Assembly: GCF_028369105.1 (NCBI RefSeq)
Contig: NZ_JAQNDO010000001.1
Coordinates: 2,473,711 to 2,537,710 of the forward strand
DNA length: 64,000 nucleotides
Direction: 5' to 3'
From: Polyangium mundeleinium
GTDB taxonomy: Bacteria > Myxococcota_A > Polyangia > Polyangiales > Polyangiaceae
Of this stretch, positions 7,652 through 15,466 are shown piece by piece; the stretch's first letter is position 1, and every line of letters starts with the position of its first letter. The notes beneath the pieces were generated by a model. The model made no database searches and was not told the DNA's origin. It saw only the letters and a program-made list of their open reading frames with translations. A program made the position numbers and the translations under genes.

Positions 7652-8697
7652 AGCCCCTCGACACGGAATGGCTCCTCTCGGCCGATCACGTCTTGCCCTC
7701 GGCCGCGGAGCTCTTGCACCTCGCCGCGAAGCTCGCCGCGAACGGCGAGCTTGAAAAGGCCGCGACCGCCTGCGACGCTGCATTCCGCGTCGCCCCGGAC
7801 GATTCCGACGTTGCCTCTGCGCGCGCGCTCCTCCTCGATCGGCTGCGCATCGAGGAGCACGGCCTCGTCTTTCGGTACGTGCCCGCGGGGCCTTTTCTCA
7901 TGGGCGCGGAGGACGGCGACCCCGACGAGCGCCCCGTGCACGCGGTCGAGCTCGAACCCTTCTGGATCACGGAGGTTCCGATCTCGTGGTCCGCGTATCA
8001 CGCCCTCCTCGGCTGGTCCCCGCCGCCCTACGGCATGCCGCAGCACAAGCCGATCCGAGATCCGAAGACGGGCAAGTACGACGACGAGCTGTTCTTTCTC
8101 CACAACGATCACAAGATCCGGCGGAAGTATTGCGCGAGCGAGACCCTCCTCGAGCACGAGGTCCCGCCGAGCGACGCGACGCGCCCCTGGACGTACGACC
8201 AGAAGCCGATGGTCGCGGTCTCGTGGGCGCAGGCGAACGCGCTTGGAAAGGCGCTCTCGAACGATCGGGTGACCTACCGTTTGCCCACCGAGGCCGAATG
8301 GGAGAAGGCTGCGCGGGGCGGGCTCGTCGGTCGTCGTTATCCGTGGGGGGACGATCCGCCCACGCCCGAGCTTTGTGACTTCGATCGATTCGAGGCGTTC
8401 TCGATCCGTCCGCCGCAGGACTTCCCGCCGAACGGCTACGGTCTCCACGGGATGAGCGGCGGCGTCCGGGAATGGACCGCCGACGGATACGACGCCGCGT
8501 CTTACGCCGAGAGCCCGCGTGCGCGCCCCACGGGCCCCGCGACGGTGAAGCAGCGGGTGCTCCGCGGGGGCTCGTGGGCCGATTGCGCGTGGGCGGTGCG
8601 TGTCTCCTTCCGCATGGGGCACGCGCCCGACAGGGCGAGTGATCCGACGATTGGGTTTCGCCTGTGCCGGACGGCCCGCGGAACGACACGTCGCTGA
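7648..8697 (+). CDS. SUMF1/FGE-fold protein with TPR-like N-terminus
   Basis: A 349-residue protein. Residues 15-65 look like a TPR pair (ELLHLAAKLAANGELEKAA). From about residue 75 the SUMF1 fold is clear: YVPAGPFLMGAEDGDPDERP, WITEVPISWSAYHALLGW, PMVAVSWAQANALGKAL, YRLPTEAEWEKAARGG, GMSGGVREWTADGYD, RGGSW and GFRLCR. The paired active-site cysteines of true formylglycine-generating enzymes (Cx4C just after the RGGS motif) are absent; only one Cys follows RGGSW. It is therefore unlikely to activate sulfatases and more likely belongs to the broader SUMF1 group, which includes EgtB-like iron enzymes and non-catalytic members. It is translationally coupled to the radical SAM gene by an ATGA overlap. 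Confidence 0.9.
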   Translation: MKPLDTEWLLSADHVLPSAAELLHLAAKLAANGELEKAATACDAAFRVAPDDSDVASARALLLDRLRIEEHGLVFRYVPAGPFLMGAEDGDPDERPVHAVELEPFWITEVPISWSAYHALLGWSPPPYGMPQHKPIRDPKTGKYDDELFFLHNDHKIRRKYCASETLLEHEVPPSDATRPWTYDQKPMVAVSWAQANALGKALSNDRVTYRLPTEAEWEKAARGGLVGRRYPWGDDPPTPELCDFDRFEAFSIRPPQDFPPNGYGLHGMSGGVREWTADGYDAASYAESPRARPTGPATVKQRVLRGGSWADCAWAVRVSFRMGHAPDRASDPTIGFRLCRTARGTTRR

Positions 8698-8789
8698 CCT
8701 TCGCGGGCGCGGGCCGGGGTGGTGCAGCACATGCGCCGCGCGTGGTCCCCACTACCCGCCGCCAAACTTTCGTTTGTCGCCGGAGGGAT

Positions 8790-8811
8790 GTTGTGGCATC
8801 GTAACGTCATG
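8790..8811 (+). promoter_or_regulatory. Conserved box upstream of XRE gene (copy A)
   Basis: GTTGTGGCAT at 8790-8799, followed by GT and the start ATGCC, is repeated almost exactly ahead of the XRE paralogue at 36572, at nearly the same distance from its ATG (19 versus 20 bases). A second shared block, AAACTTTCGTTTG at 8764-8776, has a counterpart there but at different spacing. A core promoter or autoregulatory operator is inferred. Confidence 0.5.
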
Positions 8812-9147
8812 CCCAGACGAACCATACCTTCTCCCGCCGCAGCCAAGGTCGGCGCGCGCATCCGCGTGCTGCGCCTCGAACGGGGTCTGTCCCTCCAGCA
8901 CGTTGCCGATGTCGGTCAACTGTCGAAGGGTCACCTCTCCAGCATCGAGCACGGGCTCGCGGCGATCACGGTCGAGACGCTCGTGCGCATCGCGCAAGGG
9001 CTGGACGTATTGGCGATGGATCTGCTCACGTTCCCGGAGGACGAGGAGCGGGGTCGCATCGCCGACATCATTCGCACCAAGATCGGAAAGAAAGAGCTGC
9101 CGAAGCTCCGGCGGGAGCTCTCGGCGCGCGGCGCGGGCAAGGCCTGA
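8809..9147 (+). CDS. XRE-family helix-turn-helix regulator (copy A)
   Basis: A 112-residue protein with one HTH_3/XRE domain at residues about 15-70 (KVGARIRVLRLERGLSLQHV, then [20 protein letters not shown]). It is followed by an acidic stretch (LTFPEDEERGRIADII) and a basic C-terminus ending in [15 protein letters not shown]. It is a close paralogue of the regulator at 36201-36572: the HTH core and the ELPKLRRE tail are nearly the same. The ATG at 8809 begins the paralogue-matching MPRR sequence, so the longer upstream frame is not used. It is probably a cytosolic DNA-binding repressor; its targets are unknown, but the shared upstream box suggests self-regulation and perhaps cross-regulation. 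Confidence 0.9.
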   Translation: MPRRTIPSPAAAKVGARIRVLRLERGLSLQHVADVGQLSKGHLSSIEHGLAAITVETLVRIAQGLDVLAMDLLTFPEDEERGRIADIIRTKIGKKELPKLRRELSARGAGKA

Positions 9148-9171
9148 AGCCGCCCCGGGGGGGGCCGCTTC
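9146..9171 (+). terminator. Hairpin after XRE gene
   Basis: GAAGC, a C:C mismatch, GCCCC, a GGGG loop, GGGGC, then GCTTC form a stem of two 5-bp parts beginning at the stop codon, followed by a short pyrimidine-rich stretch (CGTCCTCCTC). A probable terminator; there is no long T run, as is common in high-GC genomes. Confidence 0.5.
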
Positions 9172-9220
9172 GTCCTCCTCGACGCTCATCGCGTCGGCCT
9201 TCCGTGCTAACCTCCTCCGC

Positions 9221-10039
9221 ATGCAGGACGCTCTCGACGCGCTCACGGACGACGTACGGTCCACGCAGCCCGAACAGATTTTGATCGTCACCGGCGCCGG
9301 CGTCAGCCACGCCAGCGGAATCCCCACGTTCCGCGGGAACGATCCCGACGCCATCTGGAAGCGCGACGTCACCGAGCTCGGCACCCGCGCGTTTTTCTGC
9401 GAGAACCCCGCGGGCTCGTGGCAATGGTATCTCTCGCGATTCGAGAAGGTCTCCGGCGCGAAGCCGAACCCGGGGCATCACGCCATCGCGGCGCTCGAGC
9501 GATTCCAGACGGAGAGGGGCGGCGACTTCCTCCTCGTCACGCAGAACGTCGACACCCTGCACGAGCAGGCCGGGTCGAAGCGCATGGTCAAGGTCCACGG
9601 GACGAGCGATCGGTATCGGTGTTCCCGGAGCGGCTGCGAGCTCGGCGCGCTCGAGGGATCGATCGCCGCGTCCGAGGTCGACCTCACGGCGTTCCGGGCA
9701 AACCCCGTGGAGGCGAACGTGCCGCGTTGCCCTTCGTGTGGCTCGTTTCTGCGGATGCACGTCCTCTGGTTCGACGAGGTGTATGCCGGGCACGACGACT
9801 ACCAGTGGAGTCGGGTGCTCGACGCTGCGAAGGTGCAGGCGCGGCTCGTGATCTTCGCGGGCACGTCCTTTTCGGTCGGCGTGACCGAGCTCGTGACGCA
9901 ATCCGCGCGTGCGCGGCGCGTGCCCGTCTTCAACATCGACCCCACGCCGCGCATCCACCAGCCGGGTATCATGTCCATCGCCGCCGGCGCGGAGGTGGCG
10001 CTCGTCGAGGTGTGCAAGCGGCTCGGCGTGGCCGTGTAG
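9221..10039 (+). CDS. Sir2-family NAD-dependent protein deacylase
   Basis: A 272-residue sirtuin. Visible motifs: GAGVSHASGIPTFRG (NAD binding), TQNVDTLHEQAG, the catalytic His in KVHGTSDRYRC, a zinc site built from CSRSGC and CPSCG, and FAGTSFSVGVTELV of the Rossmann fold. It removes acyl groups from lysines using NAD. The residues that mark desuccinylases (Ala-Tyr-Arg) are not clearly present. SIR2 domains also occur in phage-defence NADases, but this single-domain, zinc-containing form fits a housekeeping deacylase better. The start at 9221 is set by the family N-terminus. Confidence 0.92.
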   Translation: MQDALDALTDDVRSTQPEQILIVTGAGVSHASGIPTFRGNDPDAIWKRDVTELGTRAFFCENPAGSWQWYLSRFEKVSGAKPNPGHHAIAALERFQTERGGDFLLVTQNVDTLHEQAGSKRMVKVHGTSDRYRCSRSGCELGALEGSIAASEVDLTAFRANPVEANVPRCPSCGSFLRMHVLWFDEVYAGHDDYQWSRVLDAAKVQARLVIFAGTSFSVGVTELVTQSARARRVPVFNIDPTPRIHQPGIMSIAAGAEVALVEVCKRLGVAV

Positions 10040-10052
10040 CCGGGGCGTTGAG

Positions 10053-11069
10053 ATGGCGGCGGGGGAAAGGAAATCCTTGCGCGTGGACGGGCTGTTGCTC
10101 GCTCTCGAGTCCCATGCGGGGAGGTGGGAGCTTTCGACGGACGACGCGAAGAAGGATCCCCTATGCACGCTGGCCTGGATCGTAAATTTCGCCGCCGGGG
10201 GAGGGTGGCCCGGGCTGGAGGAGGCGATTGAGCATCGGAGGAAGCCGCCTTTCGTGCAAGAGCTCGGCGCCGCTCCCGTGGCTCCCGAGGAGGTCACGTA
10301 CGTCGAGCGGCTCGATTGGCGCATCCTCACCGGCAAGACGTTCGATGCAAACGATGCATGGGGGGTCGCCTCCACGTTTCTCGGCCCCGGGATGATCCTG
10401 CCGGGCACGACCCTTCTTCGCCTCATTCGAGCGCTGCGCGAGCTGAACGGAGAGCTCCCCAAGACGGCCGAGCCGGCGCGCGAGCCTCCTGTGGAGTCGC
10501 CCTTCGAAACCCTCGACCTCGACGAGGTCGTCGAGCTCGAAAGGAGCGCCGTGGAGCTCGACGACGTCGCGCGAAAGGTGGGGAAGACAGGCGCAGAGGA
10601 GGGGTGCGAGTCGGCAGGCCGGTCACAGTTGTTCGTCTCCCTGGACGTGTACGGCTTTCTCGGCACCGACGGGTACGCGGAAAAGCACGCGTGGCTCGAA
10701 GCCCATGGGCTCGGGACCTTGCTCGGTTATCACGACGCTGCGGAGGCGCTCCGTCGTTATTTGCGGGATCCCGAGCGCAAGCACTTCCTCCCGGAGGCGG
10801 CCGAGGACGAGGAGGTCGTCGGCGCCTGGGTATCCGTCGACTGGTTTCGCCTCGGTGTCCCCACGCCGCCGGGCATGAGCCCCGTGTCGTGGCTCGCGCG
10901 TTGCGAGCGTTTTTTGCGTGACTACGACCCCGAGTCGTTCGAGAGCCCGTTCTCGCTCTCCATGAAGATCGGGAGTGAGACCTACGAGGTCGAATGGAGG
11001 AGGGACCACCACCAAAAGCCCTCGGTCGTTCGCGTCTTCGTGGAGAAGTGGCCTGGAGAACGAGCCTGA
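10053..11069 (+). CDS. Protein of unknown function
   Basis: A 338-residue, acidic, soluble protein beginning 14 bases after the Sir2 stop. I recognise no family. It is Trp-rich in places (YVERLDWRILTG, GAWVSVDWFRLGVPTPPGM), with an acidic middle (DLDEVVELERSAVELDDVAR) that may be a helical linker. There is no signal peptide or membrane segment. The tight spacing suggests co-transcription with Sir2 and perhaps with the two genes downstream. Confidence 0.7.
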   Translation: MAAGERKSLRVDGLLLALESHAGRWELSTDDAKKDPLCTLAWIVNFAAGGGWPGLEEAIEHRRKPPFVQELGAAPVAPEEVTYVERLDWRILTGKTFDANDAWGVASTFLGPGMILPGTTLLRLIRALRELNGELPKTAEPAREPPVESPFETLDLDEVVELERSAVELDDVARKVGKTGAEEGCESAGRSQLFVSLDVYGFLGTDGYAEKHAWLEAHGLGTLLGYHDAAEALRRYLRDPERKHFLPEAAEDEEVVGAWVSVDWFRLGVPTPPGMSPVSWLARCERFLRDYDPESFESPFSLSMKIGSETYEVEWRRDHHQKPSVVRVFVEKWPGERA

Positions 11070-11118
11070 CCACGGGGTCGGGTCGAACCTTCTTGCCTCC
11101 GCGCGGCGAAGCTCGTAG

Positions 11119-11763
11119 ATGGGCGCCACCTTGGGTGCGCTCCGCGGTAGCCTCACGTTCTCGCGCTTCTACGTCACTGGTGACATCCCCGACGATGTTC
11201 CCGGAACGACGCTGAAGCGCATCCGTGCCAACGCTTTCCAGCCCCTCTCGCCCGACGACGAGAAAAACGAGGGCGCGGGCTGGGCCAGCATCGAGGATCC
11301 CTTCGTCACGGACCTCGATCACGAAAAGGTCTTCTACAACGAGTACGTTTGTCTGGGCTTGCGCCTCGATCGGTGGGTCATCCCCGGCCCGCTGCTCAAG
11401 GCCCACCTGCGCGACGCCGAGCAGGCGCTCCTGGCGAAGAGGGGCCTCGAGCGCCTCGGCAGGCAGGCGAAGGCCGAGTTGAAGACGATGGTCGTGCGCA
11501 AGCTGCGGCGCCAGCTCGTGCCCTCGCTCAAGAGTTACGACGTCGTGTGGAATTTGCGGACGAACGTGCTCCACCTGTACAGCCAATCCGAGCGCATCGC
11601 GGCCCTGCTCGACGACCTCTTCAAGCGCACGTTCAAGGTCGACCTCGTGCCCGAGAGCCCGGGCACGGCCGCCGATCGCCTCGGCCTCGACGCCAAGGAG
11701 GCGCGGGCCATGGCCGGGCTCGAACCGACGATCCTTGCCCGATTGGAAGAGGAGGCGCGCTGA
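11119..11763 (+). CDS. RdgC-like recombination-associated protein
   Basis: A 214-residue protein resembling RdgC in pattern: an N-terminal sheet domain (GSLTFSRFYVTGDIP, GWASIEDPF), then PGPLLKAHLRDAEQALLAKR, a basic helix region (KTMVVRKLRRQLVPSLKSYD) and a C-terminal WNLRTNVLHLYSQSERIAAL block comparable to the C-terminus of RdgC. Proteobacterial RdgC is about 300 residues and forms a DNA-encircling ring dimer that modulates RecA; this one is shorter. The assignment is from remembered motif layout and is not certain. The next ATG overlaps its stop (TGATG). Confidence 0.6.
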   Translation: MGATLGALRGSLTFSRFYVTGDIPDDVPGTTLKRIRANAFQPLSPDDEKNEGAGWASIEDPFVTDLDHEKVFYNEYVCLGLRLDRWVIPGPLLKAHLRDAEQALLAKRGLERLGRQAKAELKTMVVRKLRRQLVPSLKSYDVVWNLRTNVLHLYSQSERIAALLDDLFKRTFKVDLVPESPGTAADRLGLDAKEARAMAGLEPTILARLEEEAR

Positions 11764-12341
11764 TGGAGCTCCTGGATCTCATCGAAGGGCGCCGCTTCAT
11801 GGGGCGTGAATTCGTGGTCTGGCTCTGGTTCGAGAGCGAGATGCAGGAGACGAACCTGCACCCGACGGGCGCCGATCCGGTCTCGATGTGGCTGGAGGCG
11901 CAGATCACGCTCGTCCTGGAGAAAGAAGAGAGCCGGCTCAAGGGCGCGATTCCGGCCTCGTCGCCGGAGGCGAAAGAGGCGCTCCGGCAGGGCAAGCTCC
12001 CGAAGGAGGCGAAGATGCGCCTCGTGCACGGGGAGCGCGAGTATGCCTGGACGCTCAAGGCCGATTCGCTGGCGCTCTCGGGCCTCAAGTTGCCCACGCA
12101 GCTCAAGAAGAACGACGAGAAACACGAGGTCTTTTACGAGCGCATGATGCTGCTCGAAGACCTCGAGACCTCGCTCTCGGCGCTCTACGCGGACTTCGTG
12201 CGCCTGCGCCTCGCGGATCCGTGGGACGACGAGATCGTCCCGCTCATGAAGAACTGGGCGCACGGCGAGAAGGCGGACGCGGGCGCGTACCTCGCCACGA
12301 AACGCGCGGTGCTCGGCGAGAAGCGGAAACGCAAGCGGTAA
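11763..12341 (+). CDS. Protein of unknown function coupled to RdgC-like gene
   Basis: A 192-residue, Lys/Glu-rich soluble protein whose ATG overlaps the stop of the RdgC-like gene by one base, so the two form an operon. Features: MELLDLIEGRRFMGREFVVW at the start, a charged middle and a very basic end (LGEKRKRKR) that could bind nucleic acid. I cannot assign a family. The coupling suggests it works with the RdgC-like protein, perhaps as a DNA-associated partner. Confidence 0.75.
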   Translation: MELLDLIEGRRFMGREFVVWLWFESEMQETNLHPTGADPVSMWLEAQITLVLEKEESRLKGAIPASSPEAKEALRQGKLPKEAKMRLVHGEREYAWTLKADSLALSGLKLPTQLKKNDEKHEVFYERMMLLEDLETSLSALYADFVRLRLADPWDDEIVPLMKNWAHGEKADAGAYLATKRAVLGEKRKRKR

Positions 12342-12361
12342 CCAGCCCGGTTTCCTGCTCC

Positions 12362-12410
12362 TTGACAGGGAATGGCACGGACCGTTAGGACTCAAACGAG
12401 TCGTTACGGT
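12362..12410 (+). promoter_or_regulatory. TTGACA promoter element with overlapping inverted repeat
   Basis: TTGACA at 12362-12367 is followed by a nested palindrome, ACCGT (12381-12385), GACTC, AAAC loop, GAGTC, ACGGT (12406-12410). It lies between the operon above and the lipoprotein gene starting at 12434. It may be a promoter with an operator over the -10/+1 region, or a terminator of the upstream operon. Confidence 0.4.
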
Positions 12411-12433
12411 TCTTGCCTTTTCTGGAGGAGATC

Positions 12434-13413
12434 ATGAATCATCGTGGCTGGAGGGGTCGGTGGATTTCGCTCGTGCTGGCGGGCGTGGCTGCCGTGGTCG
12501 CGGCGTCCGGATGCTCGGATGACCCGTCGTCGTCGAATACGGGCGGCGCCGGTGGGACCGGCGCGGGCGGGAATGGCGGCGCCGGTGGCGGTGGTGCAGG
12601 CGGCGGCGGGATGGGCGGCACCGGCGGGATGGGCAGCGGCGGCGGGGGCGGGGGCCTCGCGGAGCGCACGTCGGCGCGCATGTTCCTGTCCGGGCACAGC
12701 CTCACGGACAATCCATTGCCGGACCACGTCCTGACCATCGCGCAGAGCCTCGGCAAGGACTTCAATTTCAACGAGCAGATCGGCATCGGATCGCCCATCC
12801 GCGTGAGGACCAAAGGCGGGAGCTTCGACGCGCCGGGCTGGCCCGGATACAGCACCGGGAAGAACCGCGAAGGCAGCGACATGAAGAGGATACGTTCGGG
12901 TTCCTGCGCCATTTCCACGACCGATTGATCGACGGCAACCCGGCCGGGCACACGCTGTGTTACCATAGCTGGCTCGACGTCGACAAGAATGCCCCGACGA
13001 CGTGGATCAACCACGAGAAGAACGCGCTCTACGCGTTAGTGGAAATAGAGCTTGGGGGGGGGGGGGGGGGGGGGGGGGGGGAAGGGGGGGGGGGGGTGGG
13101 GGGGAAAAGGGGAATGCGTGGCGACGAAGGTGAACCTCTCGCTCGCGGCCGAGGCGGGGGGGAGGGTCGAGGTGCTCCCCGCGGGCGCGCGCTCGTTGAT
13201 CTCGTGGAGCGGATCCTGAACGACGAAGTGCAAGGCATCACGGGCACGACGCCGCAGAAGCTCGACAGGATCTTCAGCGACAACGTGCACATGACGCCGC
13301 TCGGCTCGTATTACCTGGCGCTCGTCACGTACGCGTCGATCTTCCGGGCCTCGCCGGTCGGCGCGGCCGTCCCTGCAGGGATCAACTTGACATCGGGACG
13401 ACATGCCTGGTAA
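12434..13413 (+). pseudogene. Frame-disrupted lipoprotein, SGNH-hydrolase-like remnants
   Basis: It starts with a clear lipoprotein signal (VVAASGC) and a Gly-rich linker, then RMFLSGHSLTDNPLPDHVLT and IGSPIRVRTKGGSF, which recall GDS/SGNH-type lipoproteins. The frame breaks near 12885; the next frame continues with EDTFGFLRHFHDRLIDGNPA and YHSWLDVDKNAP. A G-rich insertion interrupts it after 13035, VATKVNLSLAAE resumes in another phase, and a further one-base slip near 13190 separates LPAGA from LVDLVERIL. The end (SDNVHMTPLGSYYLALVTYA) is intact. All pieces keep high-GC codon bias, so a recently intact gene or an assembly fault is likely rather than old decay. Confidence 0.6.
13036..13112. 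other. Poly-G tract, probable assembly artefact
   Basis: Twenty-eight consecutive G (13054-13081) are followed by further G runs of 13, 7 and 4 broken by AA, T and AAAA. The flanks would read smoothly as TAC GCG TGG AA(A) TGC GTG GCG if about 75 bases were removed. Nothing like it occurs elsewhere in the window. Two-colour Illumina chemistry produces exactly such G runs. Confidence 0.6.
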
Positions 13414-13466
13414 GGGGCGCCGCCCTCGGTTCCACCGGGTCTGATCATTCCCCTTCGAGAGGATTC

Positions 13467-13822
13467 ATGCGCCTGCGAAACTCCCTGGTTCTCGTGCTCG
13501 CTCTCACCACGACCGGCTACGGTTGCAGCAAGTCCGATGGGGCTGCCGATTCGACGAAATCGGGAGGCGACTCTGCGAAGAGTTCGGTGATGCCGTGAAG
13601 AAATGGGACCTCGCCGAGATGGGCGACCGCTCCGGTGGCAGGCTCTCGCCGAGCGGCGTCGTGTACAACCACCGTTTCCTCGCGGGGGACGCCGGCGTGC
13701 TCGCGATCGAGCGATCGCGATCGCAGGGGACTGCGCGGCTCGTGGGGACGACGCTCGTCGCCGTGAAGGCGGACGACGATGCCACGAAGAAGGAGCTGTA
13801 CGACATCCTCGGCGGGAGCTGA
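13467..13822 (+). pseudogene. Small lipoprotein with apparent frameshift
   Basis: The ATG at 13467 opens a lipoprotein signal (MRLRNSLVLVLALTTTGYGC) and a Ser/Asp-rich linker, but stops at 13598 after 43 residues. A different frame, open across the same spot, continues with a well-biased coding sequence (DAVKKWDLAEMGDRSGG ... ATKKELYDILGGS) to 13822. Joined by one indel near 13570-13595, the two give a plausible protein of about 117 residues. It lies 50 bases after another broken gene, which makes local sequence error as likely as true mutation. Function unknown. Confidence 0.5.
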
Positions 13823-13837
13823 GGACGCCCGCTCCGT

Positions 13838-14686
13838 TCAGGAAAACCCACGCAAAGGCAGGTCCGGCCGCTGGAGCCAGTTGTCCGCGGCGTAATACGC
13901 GTCCGCCTCGACGACGTGCACCGTATACGCGTGCCGTGACCGCGCCGAGCGGTTCTCCTCGCTTCGATGCGGCAAGAGCCCGTGCAGCACGACCAGCGTG
14001 CCTGCCGGGACTTCGAGGGGAAAGGCGCCGTCCTCGACGAGGGGGACCGGATCCAGCACCTCGAACCGCGTGCTGCCGCGCTCGTCCCGCAAAAAACGTT
14101 TCTTGAGCCCCTGCCGGTGCCCGCCGGGCACCACCCACAAGCATCCATTCTCGATCGTCGCGTCCTCCAGCGCGAACCACAGGCCGGTGACGGTCATGGG
14201 CTCGGTGTAGAGGAACGTCGCGTCCTGGTGGCAAACCACCTCGCCGCCGATGTGCGGCTGCTTGAAGATGTACATCGATTGCACCAGGACCGGGCGCGAG
14301 AGCCCGAGCTCGGCCGTCAGCGCGGCGAGGGCGGGTGTGCGCGAGAATCGATCGAAGACCGGATCGAGATCGTGCATCGCATGGGCGATCTTGTTGAGCG
14401 CGCGCTCCTTGGGCACGCGCAGGCGGCCGTCCGGGCCGAGCGCGCCCTCCTCGAAGAAAAAACGGACCTTGTCGCCCGATGCGAGGAAATAGTCGTCGGA
14501 GGTGCGCGTCTGCTCGTGGGTGCTGAAGATCGAGCGGTGCGCCTCCGGGTCGAAGGCGTCGACGAGCTCCTCGACACGGCGCTTCAGCGCGAGGCACGCT
14601 TCGGCCGAGACGAATCCGGGCAAGACGAGGAACCCGTCGCGCTCGAAGGTGTCGCGGCGTTCGGACGGGGCGATGGGCCGGGGCAT
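13838..14686 (-). CDS. Phytanoyl-CoA dioxygenase (PhyH) family protein
   Basis: A 282-residue Fe(II)/2-oxoglutarate dioxygenase. The HxD pair is in VVCHQDATFLYTEP, the distal His in VLHGLLPHRSEENRS, and a nearby Arg would bind 2-oxoglutarate. GLWFALEDATIENGCLWVVP and GGH are typical of PhyH. The architecture resembles eukaryotic PHYHD1. It would hydroxylate a small molecule or an acyl-CoA; the substrate is unknown. The ATG at 14686 is preferred over 14725 because GGAGGG lies a short distance upstream. Its stop is 15 bases from the convergent small lipoprotein. Confidence 0.9.
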   Translation of the reverse strand: MPRPIAPSERRDTFERDGFLVLPGFVSAEACLALKRRVEELVDAFDPEAHRSIFSTHEQTRTSDDYFLASGDKVRFFFEEGALGPDGRLRVPKERALNKIAHAMHDLDPVFDRFSRTPALAALTAELGLSRPVLVQSMYIFKQPHIGGEVVCHQDATFLYTEPMTVTGLWFALEDATIENGCLWVVPGGHRQGLKKRFLRDERGSTRFEVLDPVPLVEDGAFPLEVPAGTLVVLHGLLPHRSEENRSARSRHAYTVHVVEADAYYAADNWLQRPDLPLRGFS

Positions 14687-14810
14687 GGCTCGATTCTCGT
14701 AGCCCTCCCGGACCCGGCTGTCCACGGCTCCGCGGGGAAGCCCGTGCGTGGCCGAGCCGTCGCGCGCGGCGGGTGTTGCGCCGCGGCGAAGCTCGCCTTA
14801 CGCTCCGCCC

Positions 14811-15140
14811 ATGCATCCGCACCCCTGGCGAATCGTGCGCGCGCTCCGCGTGCTTTTCGCCTGCCTCATGCTGATGCTACCGGCGGCTCCCGCGCGCTCG
14901 GCGCCGGTCGTTCCGGACACGGTGGTGCTCATCGCGTACGCGGGGGCAGCTCCGTACGCCGCGGCGGCGCGCGGGGTCGCGTCGCAAAACGCCGAGGCGC
15001 CGCAGGCTGCGGTCGAGGTCGAGGCCCGGCCCGCGCAGGTGGCCTCGTTCGTCCAGGCGACGGCGGCGCTCCCGGCGGATCCGGGCGCCACGCGCGTCCC
15101 CGCGGATCGCTGGCTCCTTCACTGCGCTCTCCTTTGCTGA
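14811..15140 (+). CDS. Small secreted Ala-rich protein
   Basis: A 109-residue protein with an N-terminal signal peptide (IVRALRVLFACLMLMLPAAP, cleavage after ARSA). The mature part is Ala/Val/Pro-rich with two cysteines near the end (LLHCALLC). No family is recognised. It is divergent from the PhyH gene across 124 bases, which must hold both promoters. GC bias supports coding, but a short Ala-rich frame in this genome deserves caution. Confidence 0.5.
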   Translation: MHPHPWRIVRALRVLFACLMLMLPAAPARSAPVVPDTVVLIAYAGAAPYAAAARGVASQNAEAPQAAVEVEARPAQVASFVQATAALPADPGATRVPADRWLLHCALLC

Positions 15141-15189
15141 ATTCGACGGCCCTTCCCGCGGCCTTCGATTCCACAGCAAGGAGAAAGCG

Positions 15190-15390
15190 ATGTCGCCTTT
15201 GGTGCAAAGCCCTCGGAGAAGGGCCTGGCGGCGCTTCGTCCGTCGCCTGCTTTATTCGTTTCGCTCGATGGGCCGGATTGCCCTCGTGCTCGGCTCGGCC
15301 ATGTTCCCCGGGATGCCGCCTCCGCCTCCGCCTCCACCTCCGCCGATCGAGGAGCAGGCGTCTGGCGGGAAGAAGATGTCCGAGCTTTAG
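15190..15390 (+). CDS. Small basic protein with membrane helix and Pro run
   Basis: A 66-residue protein preceded by AAGGAG seven bases before the ATG. It has a basic N-terminus (RRRAWRRFVRRLLYSFRS), one hydrophobic segment (IALVLGSAMFPGM), then ten consecutive prolines and a polar tail. It is probably a single-pass membrane microprotein. No homologue comes to mind. It lies 49 bases after the small secreted protein and may share its transcript. Confidence 0.5.
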   Translation: MSPLVQSPRRRAWRRFVRRLLYSFRSMGRIALVLGSAMFPGMPPPPPPPPPPIEEQASGGKKMSEL

Positions 15391-15466
15391 ATCGCGCTGC
15401 GGCATGCTGCGGCATAACGATGGGCGCCCGTCCACGCGGCCGTCGTTCTGTGCTACCTCACGCCGC

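Noticed and set aside
9221-12341. Sir2-based anti-phage defence island
   Set aside because: The Sir2 protein is a compact zinc-containing deacylase without fused defence domains, and no known partner (Argonaute, HerA, TIR) is adjacent.
13596-13598. TGA in the small lipoprotein as selenocysteine
   Set aside because: The same frame does not continue with a conserved sequence; a different frame does, so a frameshift fits better.
13967-15466. N-terminal extension of the M14 peptidase by 500 codons
   Set aside because: The extension is antisense to the PhyH gene and runs through two small genes; the peptidase domain begins right after the ATG at 15467.
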